From the NCBI GenBank assembly GCA_036013055.1, contig DASCQM010000002.1, forward strand, positions 124,001 through 188,000: 64,000 bases of DNA, in the 5' to 3' direction. The DNA is from SHYR01 sp036013055 (GTDB taxonomy: Bacteria > Chloroflexota > Dehalococcoidia > UBA2979). The first letter of the stretch is position 1. Each line of letters opens with the position of its first letter. Below are positions 42,593 through 51,384 of this stretch, one piece after another. Both the position numbers and the translations under genes were made by a program. Under the pieces are notes generated by a model. It was not told the DNA's origin. It saw only the letters and a program-made list of their open reading frames with translations, and did no database searches.

Positions 42593-43741
42593 ATGGCCGA
42601 GGCACCGCCAATTTCGCCAGAACTGCGTTCGATCGTGCTCGCGATCGTTGAGTTGCAGCCGCTCGCCGACGTCCTGCGACGCCTGGCCGAAGCCGCGCTC
42701 AAGCTCACCGACGCCGACTACGCCGCGATCGGCGCGTACGACGAGGACCGCGAGCTGCAGCACTTCGAGACGGTCGGCATCACCGCCGACGAACACGCCG
42801 CGCTGCCCCACGCCCCGATCGGTGCCGGCCTGATCGGCCAGTTCGCCGACCACGCCGAGACGATCAACGTGCCGCACTTGGGATCGCACCCCGCGTCCGC
42901 CGGGACGCCGCAGGGCCACCCGGCGATGGACGCCTTCCTCGGCGTTGCGATCCGCTACGGCCCGCAGTCGCTCGGTGCCTTCTACGTCACGCGCAGGCCC
43001 GACGGCGATGCGTTCACGGATGATGATCGCGCCCAGCTGGAATCGCTCGCGCCCTACGCGGCGATCGCGATCCGCAACGCCGAGGCGATGGAGGCCGAGC
43101 AGCAGCGCAACGAGACGCAAGCGGAACTTGACCGATACGCACTGCGCGACTCGATCGCGCGCGATCTGCATGACGATGTGATCCAGTCGATCTACGCCGT
43201 CGGCCTGGGCCTGCGGGCCGGCCGCACGAGCGGCAGCGAAGAGAAGGATCTGGCGATCGACCGCGCGGCAGCCGAGCTGCAGGCGGTGATCGCGGACCTC
43301 CGTACCTACATTCACCATCTCAGCAGCGACATTGACGATGTCACGCCGTCCGACGTGCTGATCGGTCGGCTACAGGAATTGGCTACGCAGGGCGCGCGAC
43401 CCGAATGGTCGCTCGACTTCGATGTCGCCAGCATCTCGATCGAACCCGCCTTCGGACGACAGCTCTACCTAATCATTCGCGAAGCGATCTCGAACGTCCG
43501 GCGTCATGCGACGGCGGAGTCCGCGTCGCTCGCCGTGAGCATCGATGGCTCGATGCTCACGGTGCGTGTCGTCGATGACGGCGTCGGCTTCGACCGCGCG
43601 GCCGTCCCGGACAGCGCCGTCGGACTGCGCAGCATCGAGCAACGCGTCGCCGACCTCGATGGATCGGTGCTGATCGAGTCCACGCTCGGCGCCGGCACCA
43701 CGATTACCGTCACCGTGCCGCTGATGACCGAGCGCGACTGA
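42593..43741 (+). CDS. GAF-domain sensor histidine kinase (DevS/NarL-partner type)
   Basis: A 382-residue soluble kinase with one GAF domain (about 20-165, TDADYAAIGAYDE through APYAAIAIRNAEA), a HisKA_3 dimerisation domain with His193 in ARDLHDDVIQSIYAVGLGL, and a HATPase_c with IREAISNVRRHA, DDGVGFD and GLRSIEQRV. It resembles the DevS/DosT redox and gas sensors, but it has one GAF rather than two and haem binding cannot be judged. Its NarL-type response regulator is not adjacent. GATACC at about 42529 may be the -10. Confidence 0.88.
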   Translation: MAEAPPISPELRSIVLAIVELQPLADVLRRLAEAALKLTDADYAAIGAYDEDRELQHFETVGITADEHAALPHAPIGAGLIGQFADHAETINVPHLGSHPASAGTPQGHPAMDAFLGVAIRYGPQSLGAFYVTRRPDGDAFTDDDRAQLESLAPYAAIAIRNAEAMEAEQQRNETQAELDRYALRDSIARDLHDDVIQSIYAVGLGLRAGRTSGSEEKDLAIDRAAAELQAVIADLRTYIHHLSSDIDDVTPSDVLIGRLQELATQGARPEWSLDFDVASISIEPAFGRQLYLIIREAISNVRRHATAESASLAVSIDGSMLTVRVVDDGVGFDRAAVPDSAVGLRSIEQRVADLDGSVLIESTLGAGTTITVTVPLMTERD

Positions 43742-43796
43742 GCCACTGGCCGCAGGGCGTGACTGCGCGCCCTCAATCGTCGAGAGTGTGCTGACC

Positions 43797-43802
43797 TATA
43801 CT
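43797..43802 (+). promoter_or_regulatory. -10 box TATACT for the formyltransferase operon
   Basis: TATACT, 68 bases before the ATG at 43871; no convincing -35. Confidence 0.45.
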
Positions 43803-43870
43803 GGCTCGACCGCCAGACGTTCACGTCCTGGCTGCGTCAGAGCCACATCACAGTGTGAGAGGAACCAGGG

Positions 43871-44776
43871 ATGCGTATCGTCCTCTTCGGTCAGGCCGCC
43901 TTCGGCAAGGACGTCTTCGACGCCCTACAGGAGGCGGGTGAAGACATCGTCGGCGTCTCCGCGCCGAAGCCGGGCGAGCGCGGAGATCCACTTGTTGATG
44001 CCGCCGGCGAGGCAGATATCCCGGTGATCGTCACGCGGGATCTGCGCAAGGACGAGCCCTTCGAGCAGTACAAGGCGTGGGAGCCGGAACTGCTCGTCTT
44101 CGCCTTCGTCACCGACATCGTGCGCAAGAACGTGCTCGACGTGCCTGAGCACGGCACGATCCAGTACCACCCCTCGCTGCTCCCCCGGCACCGCGGCATC
44201 TCGTCGATGGCGTGGCCGGTAATCCAGGGAGAGGCGCAGACCGGCATCACGATCTTCTGGGTGGACGAGGGTATCGACACCGGTCCCGTGCTGCTGCAAC
44301 GCGAGGCCGAGATCAAGCCGGAAGACACGGTCGGCTCGCTCTACTTCGACCGCCTCTACCCGATGGGCATCACGGCACTCGTCGACGCCGTGCGCATGGT
44401 CCGCGAGGGAGACGCGCCGCGCGTCGACCAGGACGAGGCCGAGGCCAGCTACGAACCACCAATTCGCGATGAGCATGGGGCCGTCGACTTCTTGCGCCCG
44501 GGGCTGGTCGTCTTCAACCACGTCCGCGGCTGCGACCCGCAGCCCGGCGCCAGCGTCTCGCTCAACGGCCAGACGCTGAAGCTCTTCACGCCCTCGTACG
44601 CCACAGGGCACTCGGAGGAGACACCGGGCACGGTGACCGCCAGCGACGACGGCGCGATCGAGATCGCCGTGATCGGCGGCAAGCTGACGATCGGCCGCGT
44701 GCAGCCTGAGGGCGGGCGCAAGGTGCCCGCAGCAGACGTCGTCAACGTCGGCGACGTGCTCGAGCGGCCCGCGTGA
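43871..44776 (+). CDS. Formyltransferase resembling the 10-formyl-THF hydrolase domain of ALDH1L1
   Basis: A 301-residue formyl-transferase-fold protein. The folate motif is IQYHPSLLPRHRGISSMAWP with His100, and FWVDEGIDTGPVLLQR carries the catalytic Asp136. In true methionyl-tRNA formyltransferase an Asn stands two residues before this His; here it is Gln98, and the surrounding HPSLLPRHRG and DTVGSLYFDRLYP match the hydrolase domain of 10-formyltetrahydrofolate dehydrogenase. It may therefore release formate from, or transfer formyl from, 10-formyl-THF rather than formylate initiator tRNA. The C-terminal OB-like domain is present. It overlaps the alanine dehydrogenase gene by 4 bases. Confidence 0.8.
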   Translation: MRIVLFGQAAFGKDVFDALQEAGEDIVGVSAPKPGERGDPLVDAAGEADIPVIVTRDLRKDEPFEQYKAWEPELLVFAFVTDIVRKNVLDVPEHGTIQYHPSLLPRHRGISSMAWPVIQGEAQTGITIFWVDEGIDTGPVLLQREAEIKPEDTVGSLYFDRLYPMGITALVDAVRMVREGDAPRVDQDEAEASYEPPIRDEHGAVDFLRPGLVVFNHVRGCDPQPGASVSLNGQTLKLFTPSYATGHSEETPGTVTASDDGAIEIAVIGGKLTIGRVQPEGGRKVPAADVVNVGDVLERPA

Positions 44777-45894
44777 TCATCGGCACGGTCCGCGAGACGA
44801 AGCTGGAGGAGTACCGTGTCGCGCTCACGCCGGACGGTGTCGCCGACATCGTGCGGGCGGGCCATAGCGTCGTGGTCGAGACCAAAGCGGGGGCCGGCTC
44901 GAACTACGGCGACGACGATTACGTCGCGGCCGGCGCTGAGGTGGTGGGCACGGCAGCGGAGGTCTACGCGAAGGCTGAACTGATGTGCGAGGTGAAAGAA
45001 CCGCAGCCGGAGGAATTCGGATTGCTCCGCGACGGCCAGATCCTCTTCACCTACCTGCACCTGGCGGCTGACCCTGCCGTCACCGACGCGCTGCTGAAGT
45101 CAGGCTGCATCGCGATCGGCTACGAGACCGTGCAGCGCGCGGATGGCTTCCTGCCCCTGCTCGCGCCGATGTCCGAGGTCGCGGGCCGCATGGCCGTCGA
45201 GCTTGGCGCGCACTACCTGAAGAAGCCCGGCCCGGGGCGCGGCATGCTGCTGGGCGGGCTGCCCGGCGTCCCGCCTGCGCACGTCGTCGTGATGGGCTCG
45301 GGCAACGTGGGCAAGAACGCGGTACGCGCGGCCGTCGGTGCGGGCGCTCGCGTCAGCGTGCTCTCGATCGATGGCGACCAACTCCGTGAGCTTGAAGAGC
45401 TCTACGCCGGGCGGGTCGAGACCGTGCTGAGCAGCCCTCAGGCGGTAGCGATGGCCGTCCGCGACGCTGACCTGCTGATCGGCGCGGTGCTCGTGGCTGG
45501 ACGCCGTGCGCCGGTCGTCGTGACGCGCGAAATGGTCGCGTCGATGGGCCACGGCGCGGTAATCGTCGATGTCGCCGTCGACCAGGGCGGCTGCGTGGAG
45601 ACGACACGTCCGACGAGCCACCTCGAGCCGATCTACGTCGAAGAAGGCGTCGTTCACTACGCCGTGCCGAACATGCCGGGCGCCGTGCCGCGAACGTCGT
45701 CGCGGGCGCTCACCGGGCTGACGCTGCCGTACATCCTGCGCGTGGCGAACGACGGCTTTGCCGCGGCGGTCTCGGACCCGGTGCTGGCGCGCGGTGTGAA
45801 CATCTACCGCGGCAAGCTCACCCACGAGGACGTCGCCGCTTCGCTGGGACGTACCGCGACGCCGCTGAGCATGCTGATCGGGTCCGCTGAGTGA
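44773..45894 (+). CDS. ald: Alanine dehydrogenase
   Basis: A 373-residue NAD-dependent L-alanine dehydrogenase (alanine + NAD + water to pyruvate + ammonia + NADH). The N-terminal KLEEYRVALTPDGVADIV, CEVKEPQPEEFGLLRDGQILFTYLHLA with the conserved His, the Rossmann motif VVVMGSGNVGKNAVRAAVGAGA and the C-terminal YAVPNMPGAVPRTSSRAL are family hallmarks. The GTG start overlaps the formyltransferase stop (GTGA), and its own stop overlaps the next start the same way, so three genes form a coupled operon. Confidence 0.93.
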   Translation: MIIGTVRETKLEEYRVALTPDGVADIVRAGHSVVVETKAGAGSNYGDDDYVAAGAEVVGTAAEVYAKAELMCEVKEPQPEEFGLLRDGQILFTYLHLAADPAVTDALLKSGCIAIGYETVQRADGFLPLLAPMSEVAGRMAVELGAHYLKKPGPGRGMLLGGLPGVPPAHVVVMGSGNVGKNAVRAAVGAGARVSVLSIDGDQLRELEELYAGRVETVLSSPQAVAMAVRDADLLIGAVLVAGRRAPVVVTREMVASMGHGAVIVDVAVDQGGCVETTRPTSHLEPIYVEEGVVHYAVPNMPGAVPRTSSRALTGLTLPYILRVANDGFAAAVSDPVLARGVNIYRGKLTHEDVAASLGRTATPLSMLIGSAE

Positions 45895-47186
45895 GCTTCC
45901 GCGGAGTCACGATCGGCGTCCGCTCGCTGCTCGAACACGAACAGTTGCTGATGATCAGCATCTCGACCGTGCTCGTAATGGCCGGGCAGGGCGTGATTGC
46001 GCCGATCCTCCCGCTCTTCGCGAAGGACTTCGGCGTCGGTGCGGCGATGGTCGGGCTCACGCTGTCCAGCTTCGCCCTAGCGCGCCTGATGCTGAACGTG
46101 CCGCTCGGCATCCTCTCGGACCGCTACGGACGCCGCATGCTGCTGGTCGCCGGACCGATCGTCACCGGCGTTGGCATGCTCGGATCCGGATTCTCCGCGA
46201 ACATCGAGCAACTACTCGCATGGCGCTTCATCGCCGGGGCGGGGTCGGCAATGTACATGACCGGCGCGATGATTTACATCACCGACATCTCGACCGCCGA
46301 CAACCGCGCCCGCTTCATCGGAACGAACCAGGGCGCGCTGCTGCTCGGCGTCTCGATCGGCCCCGCGATCGGTGGCGTGGTCGGCGAGTTCTACGGGCTG
46401 CGCGCACCATTCTTCGTCGTCGGCGTCTCGACGTTCATCGCCGCCCTCTACGCCTTCATGCGACTGCCTGAGACGCGCCCCGAAGGCGGATTCGCCCCCG
46501 TCGAGGACGATGCCGAGAGCACCGACACCGGCGACAAGCGAGCCTGGCTGCGCATGATCCGCTCGCGCGACTTCTTCGCAGTTTCGTTCGTCACGATGTC
46601 GATCTTCCTCACCCGGTCGGCGGGCCGGCAGACGCTGGTGCCGCTGCTCTCCGTCGCGCGCCTGAACATGTCCCCGGGGGTGCTCGGCGGGATCTTCGCT
46701 GTGATGTCGTTCTCCAACATGCTGCTGATCACGCCGGCCGCCTACGCTGCGGACCGCTTTGGCCGCAAAGCGTCGTTGATCCCCGGCGGCGCGCTGCTCA
46801 CGGCTGGCCTGCTGCTTTACGCGGGCGCAGAGACGTACACGATGTTCATCGTCGCCTCGGCCGTCCTCGCGCTCGGTCAGGGCATCGATGGCCCCGCCCC
46901 TGCCGCCTACGCCGCCGACATCGCGCCGGAGGAGTCACGGGGGCTCGCGATGGGCCTCTACCGCAGCTCTGGTGATCTCGGCTTCGTGGTCGGGCCGCCG
47001 CTACTCGGGCTGCTCGCCGACAAGACCTCGTTCGGCTGGGGGCTCGCAGTGAATGCTGCGGTCGTCGCCGCCGCCACGCTCTTCTTCCTGATCTTCGCCC
47101 GCGAGACCGCCGGGGCGAGGCGCCACATCGCTCCCCAGCCCGCTATCGCCGACACAACAGCCGTCGACGCTGGCGGCGAGGGTTAG
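45891..47186 (+). CDS. Major facilitator superfamily transporter
   Basis: A 431-residue protein with 12 predicted membrane segments. The MFS loop 2-3 motif is GILSDRYGRRMLLVAGP, and it is partly repeated in the second half as YAADRFGRKASLIPGG. A soluble loop of about 30 residues (PEGGFAPVEDDAESTDTGDK) separates the halves. It resembles drug/H+ antiporters of the DHA1 type. It is third in the operon with the formyltransferase and alanine dehydrogenase (GTGA overlap), so it may export a product of that metabolism; the substrate is unknown. Confidence 0.85.
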   Translation: MSFRGVTIGVRSLLEHEQLLMISISTVLVMAGQGVIAPILPLFAKDFGVGAAMVGLTLSSFALARLMLNVPLGILSDRYGRRMLLVAGPIVTGVGMLGSGFSANIEQLLAWRFIAGAGSAMYMTGAMIYITDISTADNRARFIGTNQGALLLGVSIGPAIGGVVGEFYGLRAPFFVVGVSTFIAALYAFMRLPETRPEGGFAPVEDDAESTDTGDKRAWLRMIRSRDFFAVSFVTMSIFLTRSAGRQTLVPLLSVARLNMSPGVLGGIFAVMSFSNMLLITPAAYAADRFGRKASLIPGGALLTAGLLLYAGAETYTMFIVASAVLALGQGIDGPAPAAYAADIAPEESRGLAMGLYRSSGDLGFVVGPPLLGLLADKTSFGWGLAVNAAVVAAATLFFLIFARETAGARRHIAPQPAIADTTAVDAGGEG

Positions 47187-47216
47187 CCCACGACGGTGTC
47201 TCAGCGGTACTAGACG

Positions 47217-47672
47217 CTATGCCGGGCGGAACGTGGCGAGCGCGGCCGCTTCCTGCTCTGCGGGCATGCGTACGAAGAGCCCACTGCCCTCCACGAGCAC
47301 ATCACCGCCCTCATCGCTGACCGTCGCCTGCAATTCAATGCGCCGGCCGCGACGTCGCGTGATGCGCGAGTGCACGGTGAGCGGCGCATCGAGGCCGACC
47401 TGGCGGCGGAAGCGCGTCTCCATCTTCGCCGTGACCGCAAACAGCTCGTCGGCGTACATCGCCCAGCCCATCGCCTCGTCGAGCACCAGCCCCAGTAGCC
47501 CGCCGTGCATGATGCCGGGGAACCCCTGATCCTCCGGGCGCGGGAGGTACGTAGCGGTCATTCCATCGCCATCGCGCTGGAACGCCAGGTGCAGCCCGAT
47601 CGGGTTGTGACGCCCGCAACCGAAGCAGTAGTGCTCAAGCAGCGCGGGGTCGTAGTCGGGATCATCGGGCAT
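47217..47672 (-). CDS. PaaI-type hot-dog thioesterase
   Basis: A 151-residue 4HBT-fold acyl-CoA thioesterase. CFGCGRHNPIGLHL at the N-terminus, GIMHGGLLGLVLDEAMGWA with His-Gly-Gly (56-58) and the following acidic residue, and TVHSRITRRRGRRIEL are conserved. It hydrolyses CoA thioesters, preferring aromatic or short-chain acyl groups in characterised relatives. The two N-terminal cysteines are shared with a subgroup of uncharacterised PaaI proteins. It converges with the MFS gene. Confidence 0.85.
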   Translation of the reverse strand: MPDDPDYDPALLEHYCFGCGRHNPIGLHLAFQRDGDGMTATYLPRPEDQGFPGIMHGGLLGLVLDEAMGWAMYADELFAVTAKMETRFRRQVGLDAPLTVHSRITRRRGRRIELQATVSDEGGDVLVEGSGLFVRMPAEQEAAALATFRPA

Positions 47673-47718
47673 CGCCGCGACGATACCCGATGCCGGTGCG
47701 GGACAGCGAGGACGGAGG

Positions 47719-48321
47719 CTAGTTCTGCGCCAGGTTCGCCAGCGCCTCGTCGAGGGAGGCGGTGACCTCCGTGACCGCGATCAGGCCGAACGTGATCTCC
47801 TCGCTCGCGGCGAGTAGCGCATCGACATCGAGGGTGACAACAGCCTCACTGATCAGCGACGCGGCGTTCACAAACGCCTCAGTCGCCTGCACGAGCTTCA
47901 CCTGCACGGCGTCGAAATCGTCGGGCCCGTCGAGCTGCTTGGCTTCCGTCGATAGTGCCTGGACTTCTACGTTGATCGCCGCGAACTGATCGTTCCAGGC
48001 GTCGGAACCGAGGGCGGGGTCAACGATTGCCTCTGCGATCGAGAGTGACTGCTCGGCGAGTCGATTTAGGAGCAGTCCCGCCGTGTCGAGGTAGATCTGC
48101 TGCTCGGACAAATCTTCCGCGGCCTGCGGACTCGCGGTCGCGGTCGCGGTCTCTGCGCCGGGCGACGCCGTCGCTGCCGCACCGCTCGCCGATGTCGCCG
48201 TCGCGGCATCCGACGCCGGAGCCACGCCATTCGCGCCATCGTCGGACGATGAACATCCGGCGAGGCTGACCACGACGATCGCAAGCAGCGTCGCGGGCCA
48301 GATGCGCAGTCGCCGGATCAT
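47719..48321 (-). CDS. Putative lipoprotein, unknown function
   Basis: A 200-residue protein with a signal peptide ending in lipobox SLAGC (Cys23), then a Ser/Ala/Thr-rich linker (about 24-70) typical of surface-anchored proteins, and a C-terminal all-helical domain (about 72-198) with hydrophobic heptads (LLLNRLAEQSLSIAEAIV, LDVDALLAASEEI). I do not recognise the family. It lies 34 bases after the split acidic protein gene on the same strand, so they are probably co-transcribed. Confidence 0.65.
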   Translation of the reverse strand: MIRRLRIWPATLLAIVVVSLAGCSSSDDGANGVAPASDAATATSASGAAATASPGAETATATASPQAAEDLSEQQIYLDTAGLLLNRLAEQSLSIAEAIVDPALGSDAWNDQFAAINVEVQALSTEAKQLDGPDDFDAVQVKLVQATEAFVNAASLISEAVVTLDVDALLAASEEITFGLIAVTEVTASLDEALANLAQN

Positions 48322-48355
48322 CGCGTTCTCCTGCTGAGCAACGTTCCAGTCACGA

Positions 48356-49101
48356 CTACGGTGTCACGGTCGGTGTCGCCGTGGCGTCGTCGTCATCTTC
48401 CTCGTCTTCGTCTTCTTCGTCCTCATCCTCGTCTTCGTCTTCTTCGTCCTCGTCCTCTTCATCCTCGTCGTCGTCGCCCTTGTCCTTGTCGCCTTCGTTC
48501 TTGCCGTTGCCATCGTCGTCATCACCATCGTCGTCATCACCATCGGCGTCATCGCCAACGGCAGCACCCTCGGCGGCGGCGTCAGACAGCGCCTTGAACA
48601 GCTCACGGAAGTCGGCCATCAGGTCCTTGAAGCGCTCCCGGCGCTCTTCCTTCGGCAGGTCACGCAGCTCCTCGATCAGGGCGCGCATCGCCGCCTTGCG
48701 CTCGAAGACGAGCGCCACGCGTGCCCTCGCGCGGTCCGAGGCCTGCTCGGGCAGCGTCGGCATTCGGTCGATCGAGCGACCGCGACCGCGCTCGCCGTCC
48801 TCAGGCTTGCCGGTGTCATCTGGCTTGCCGGCGCCCTCTGGCCTGCCGTTGTCCTCTGGCCTGCCGTTGTCCTCAGGCTTGCCGTTATCCTCGGGCTTGC
48901 CGTTGTCGCCACCGGGATCGTCCGGCTTGCCAGCGTCATCAGGCCTGCCGTTGTTATCGCCACCTTGCTGCAACGGGCCAGCAGACTCGGTCATCTCGTC
49001 GCCAACCGGGCCGCCGCGGAGGCGGTCGTGGACATCGCGGCGAAGGAGAGCGCGGCGATCGCTAGAATCGGAATCGCGTGCAACGTCACTCTGCGAATCA
49101 T
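48356..49101 (-). pseudogene. Exported acidic repeat protein split by a frameshift after the signal peptide
   Basis: Two frames appear to be parts of one gene. From ATG at 49101 (GAGG upstream) a 36-codon frame encodes a signal peptide, MIRRVTLHAIPILAIAALSF then AAMSTTASAAA, and ends at TGA. An overlapping frame from 48994 to 48356 encodes 212 residues with no export signal of its own: Gly/Pro/Asp repeats of the GKPEDN/GRPEDN type (about 15-68), a charged helical middle (ARARVALVFERKAAMRALIEEL) and an extremely acidic Asp/Glu tail. A one-base change near 49000-49010 would join them. It may be a sequencing error, a real inactivation, or translation coupled through the ATGA overlap. Confidence 0.6.
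48390..48560. repeat. GA/TC-rich microsatellite encoding the Asp/Glu tail
   Basis: TCGTC, TCTTC and TCATC triplet repeats encode the poly-acidic C-terminus of the split protein. Such tracts are prone to slippage. Confidence 0.7.
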
Positions 49102-49237
49102 GAGATACCTCGTCCCCTGTTCAACCAGTCTGCGGTGTACAACGAGGTTCGACCAGCGGCGTTCGTCAGCGCAGTGTGACGCCGTCCACAGTTCGACTCA
49201 GCACACCGCTCAGGACAGCTCAGGCGATAGTCGCGGC

Positions 49238-49645
49238 TCAGTCGCCCGGCGCCTCGTCACCCATGTGGCGCATGCCCCAGCCCGCGAGGGGCCCGAACGC
49301 ATCGCCCAACTCGCGGCCGCGCTCGGTCAGCTCGTACTCGACCCGCGGCGGCATCGTCTCGATGTGGTGCCGGCTGACGACGCCGACGTCTTCGAGGTCA
49401 GCGAGCCGATCGCGCAGCGTGCGCGAGTTGCAGCCGCCGATCTCGCGTGAGAGTTCGTTGAAACGACGGGTGCCGGGCATCAGGTGGTAGATGATGTGGG
49501 GAACCCACTTCTGACCAACGAGGGCAAGCGTCGCGCGTACCGGGCAGTAATCCCCATCCGGGGTACTCGCGAGCTTGCGCTCGATCACTGTCCGCGTCCG
49601 CCACACATCTTCTGAACCGTACCTCAGCCGCTCCTCGCCCCACAA
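49238..49645 (-). CDS. HxlR-family transcriptional regulator
   Basis: A 135-residue winged-helix protein of the HxlR family: YCPVRATLALVGQKWVPHII with the conserved cysteine, RFNELSREIGGCNSRTLRDRLADLEDVGVVSR as helix-turn-helix, and a wing VEYELTERGREL. Some HxlR members sense electrophiles or disulfide stress through that cysteine. The frame opens with a TTG at 49645; GTG codons 13 and 19 residues later are alternative starts. It follows the metal permease gene by 27 bases on the same strand and may belong to that operon. Confidence 0.83.
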   Translation of the reverse strand: MWGEERLRYGSEDVWRTRTVIERKLASTPDGDYCPVRATLALVGQKWVPHIIYHLMPGTRRFNELSREIGGCNSRTLRDRLADLEDVGVVSRHHIETMPPRVEYELTERGRELGDAFGPLAGWGMRHMGDEAPGD

Positions 49646-49672
49646 GCGCCGCGAATCCGCCTCGCGGCTCCG

Positions 49673-50557
49673 CTAGGGGGCGGGCGACTCCGCGTCGGCA
49701 ACTCCGAGCGGCGCTCGACGGGCGGTGATCAGCGCGGCTGCGAGGAAGATCACGCAGGCCGTGAGCACGATCGCGGCGCTGGCCGAGACCCGTGCGTAAT
49801 ACGAGAGGTGCAGCCCCACAACGGACGACGTGAGCGCGACCGCCGTCCCGACCGCCATGATCCTCGACATGCGATCGACGACCAGCCCCGCCGTCGCGGC
49901 TGGCACGATCAGCATCGCATTCACGAGCACAATCCCGATCGCCTTCAGCGCGACGACAACCGCCACCGCGATCAGCACGAGCAGCGCGTACTGGAAGGGG
50001 GCCGCTCGCACGCCGGAGGCCGCGGCCATCGCCGGATCATAGGCGACGAAGACGAGCTCGCGGTAGAAGGCCCTGACGAAGATCAGCACCGCAGCGGCCA
50101 TCACGCCCGCCCCGAGCAGATCCGAGTTCGAAACCCCGAGGATGTTGCCGAAGACGAAGGAGAAGAGGTCGGGCGTGTACGAGGTACGGCGAGACATCAC
50201 GAGGATGCCGAGCGAGAACATGCCGACGAAGAGGATGCCAATCGCCGTGTCGTAGGAGACGCGCGTCCGTCGCTGCGTCCAGCCGATGCCGAGCGCCGTC
50301 AGCACACCCGCCACCAGCGCGCCGAGACCGACGCTCGCGCCGTTCACGAAGGCGACGGCGACACCGGCAAGCGTGGCGTGAGCCAGCGCATCACCGGAAA
50401 AGGCCAGGCCCTTGTGCACGACGAACGCCCCAACGACGGCACCGACCACGCTGATCATCACAAGCACGATCAACGCGCGGCGCATGAATTCGAACTCGTA
50501 CGGGTCGAGCAACCAGCCGACGACATCAGCCACCGCGGCGACCGTTACGGACGACAT
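49673..50557 (-). CDS. znuB: Zinc/manganese ABC transporter permease (ZnuB type)
   Basis: A 294-residue membrane protein with about 8-9 helices of the ABC-3 family. GLAFSGDALAHATLAGVAVAF and KAIGIVLVNAMLIVPAATAGLV are the conserved motifs. It would form a homodimeric channel for Zn or Mn with the ATPase encoded just upstream, which its 5' end overlaps by 32 bases. The metal cannot be told from the permease. Confidence 0.9.
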   Translation of the reverse strand: MSSVTVAAVADVVGWLLDPYEFEFMRRALIVLVMISVVGAVVGAFVVHKGLAFSGDALAHATLAGVAVAFVNGASVGLGALVAGVLTALGIGWTQRRTRVSYDTAIGILFVGMFSLGILVMSRRTSYTPDLFSFVFGNILGVSNSDLLGAGVMAAAVLIFVRAFYRELVFVAYDPAMAAASGVRAAPFQYALLVLIAVAVVVALKAIGIVLVNAMLIVPAATAGLVVDRMSRIMAVGTAVALTSSVVGLHLSYYARVSASAAIVLTACVIFLAAALITARRAPLGVADAESPAP

Positions 50558-51356
50558 GCACGGTGCCGCTGTCCGCGACCACCGAGATCAAATGGTGCTG
50601 GAACGTCTTCGCCAGTACTTCTTCAGTCAGCACCTGCGCCGGTGGGCCAGACGCGATCAGTCGTCGGTTGATGCATGACGCCTCGTCGCAGGAACTGGCA
50701 ACGCAAGAGAGGTCGTGGGTGGCGAGCAGGATGCTGTGCCCGTCCTTCGCCAGTTCGTCGAGCAGCGAGATCAGGTCGTGCTGCACCCCCGCGTCGAGCC
50801 CGGCGAACGGCTCATCGAGCAGCAGCAGCCGCGCGCCGCGGGCGATCGCCCGCGCCATCAGCACCCGTCGACGTTGGCCGCCAGAGAGCCGTCCGACCTG
50901 GCGACTGTCCATGTCCGCGAGCCCGACCCGCTCCAACGCGTCATGCGCGACATCGCGATCGGCGCGGGACCAGCGCTGGAACGGTCGCAGCTTCTCGTAG
51001 CGCCCCATCAGCACGACGTCAGCGACCGAGACCGGAAACTCCCAGTCGACCTCCTCGACCTGCGGCATATATGCGATCTCACTGCGCGCCCGGGCGACGG
51101 GACTACCGAACGCCAGCACCTCACCGCGGATCGGCTCAATCAGGCCGAGTATCGTCTTGAAGAGCGTGGACTTGCCGGCACCGTTCGGCCCGATCAGGCC
51201 CACGATCTCGCCGACGGGGACCTTCAGGTCGATCGCCTCGATCGCCGGCGGTTGGCCCGGATAGCCCGCCCACAGGTCAGTGACATCCAGCGCGTATTCC
51301 TGGTGCGGGTGCTCAGGCGCAAGCGATTCGCGCGCGGGAACATGTTCTTGCGCCAC
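50526..51356 (-). CDS. znuC: Zinc/manganese ABC transporter ATPase (ZnuC type)
   Basis: A 276-residue ATPase. Walker A GPNGAGKST (56-64), Q-loop YMPQVEEVDWEFPVSVADVV, signature LSGGQRRRVLMARAI and Walker B LLLLDEPFAGLD are present; the VEEVDW segment is characteristic of Mn/Zn ABC ATPases. A His-containing N-tail (PEHPHQE) precedes the domain. It lies 28 bases after the binding-protein gene. Confidence 0.92.
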   Translation of the reverse strand: MAQEHVPARESLAPEHPHQEYALDVTDLWAGYPGQPPAIEAIDLKVPVGEIVGLIGPNGAGKSTLFKTILGLIEPIRGEVLAFGSPVARARSEIAYMPQVEEVDWEFPVSVADVVLMGRYEKLRPFQRWSRADRDVAHDALERVGLADMDSRQVGRLSGGQRRRVLMARAIARGARLLLLDEPFAGLDAGVQHDLISLLDELAKDGHSILLATHDLSCVASSCDEASCINRRLIASGPPAQVLTEEVLAKTFQHHLISVVADSGTVHVVRNGRRGG

Positions 51357-51384
51357 TGCGACTCCTCTCCCGGAGTGTACCGCC

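Noticed and set aside
48381..49103. Rightward frame encoding a long poly-serine protein
   Set aside because: It is the complement of the Asp/Glu-coding microsatellite; the leftward frame is the one with a signal peptide and a gene neighbour.
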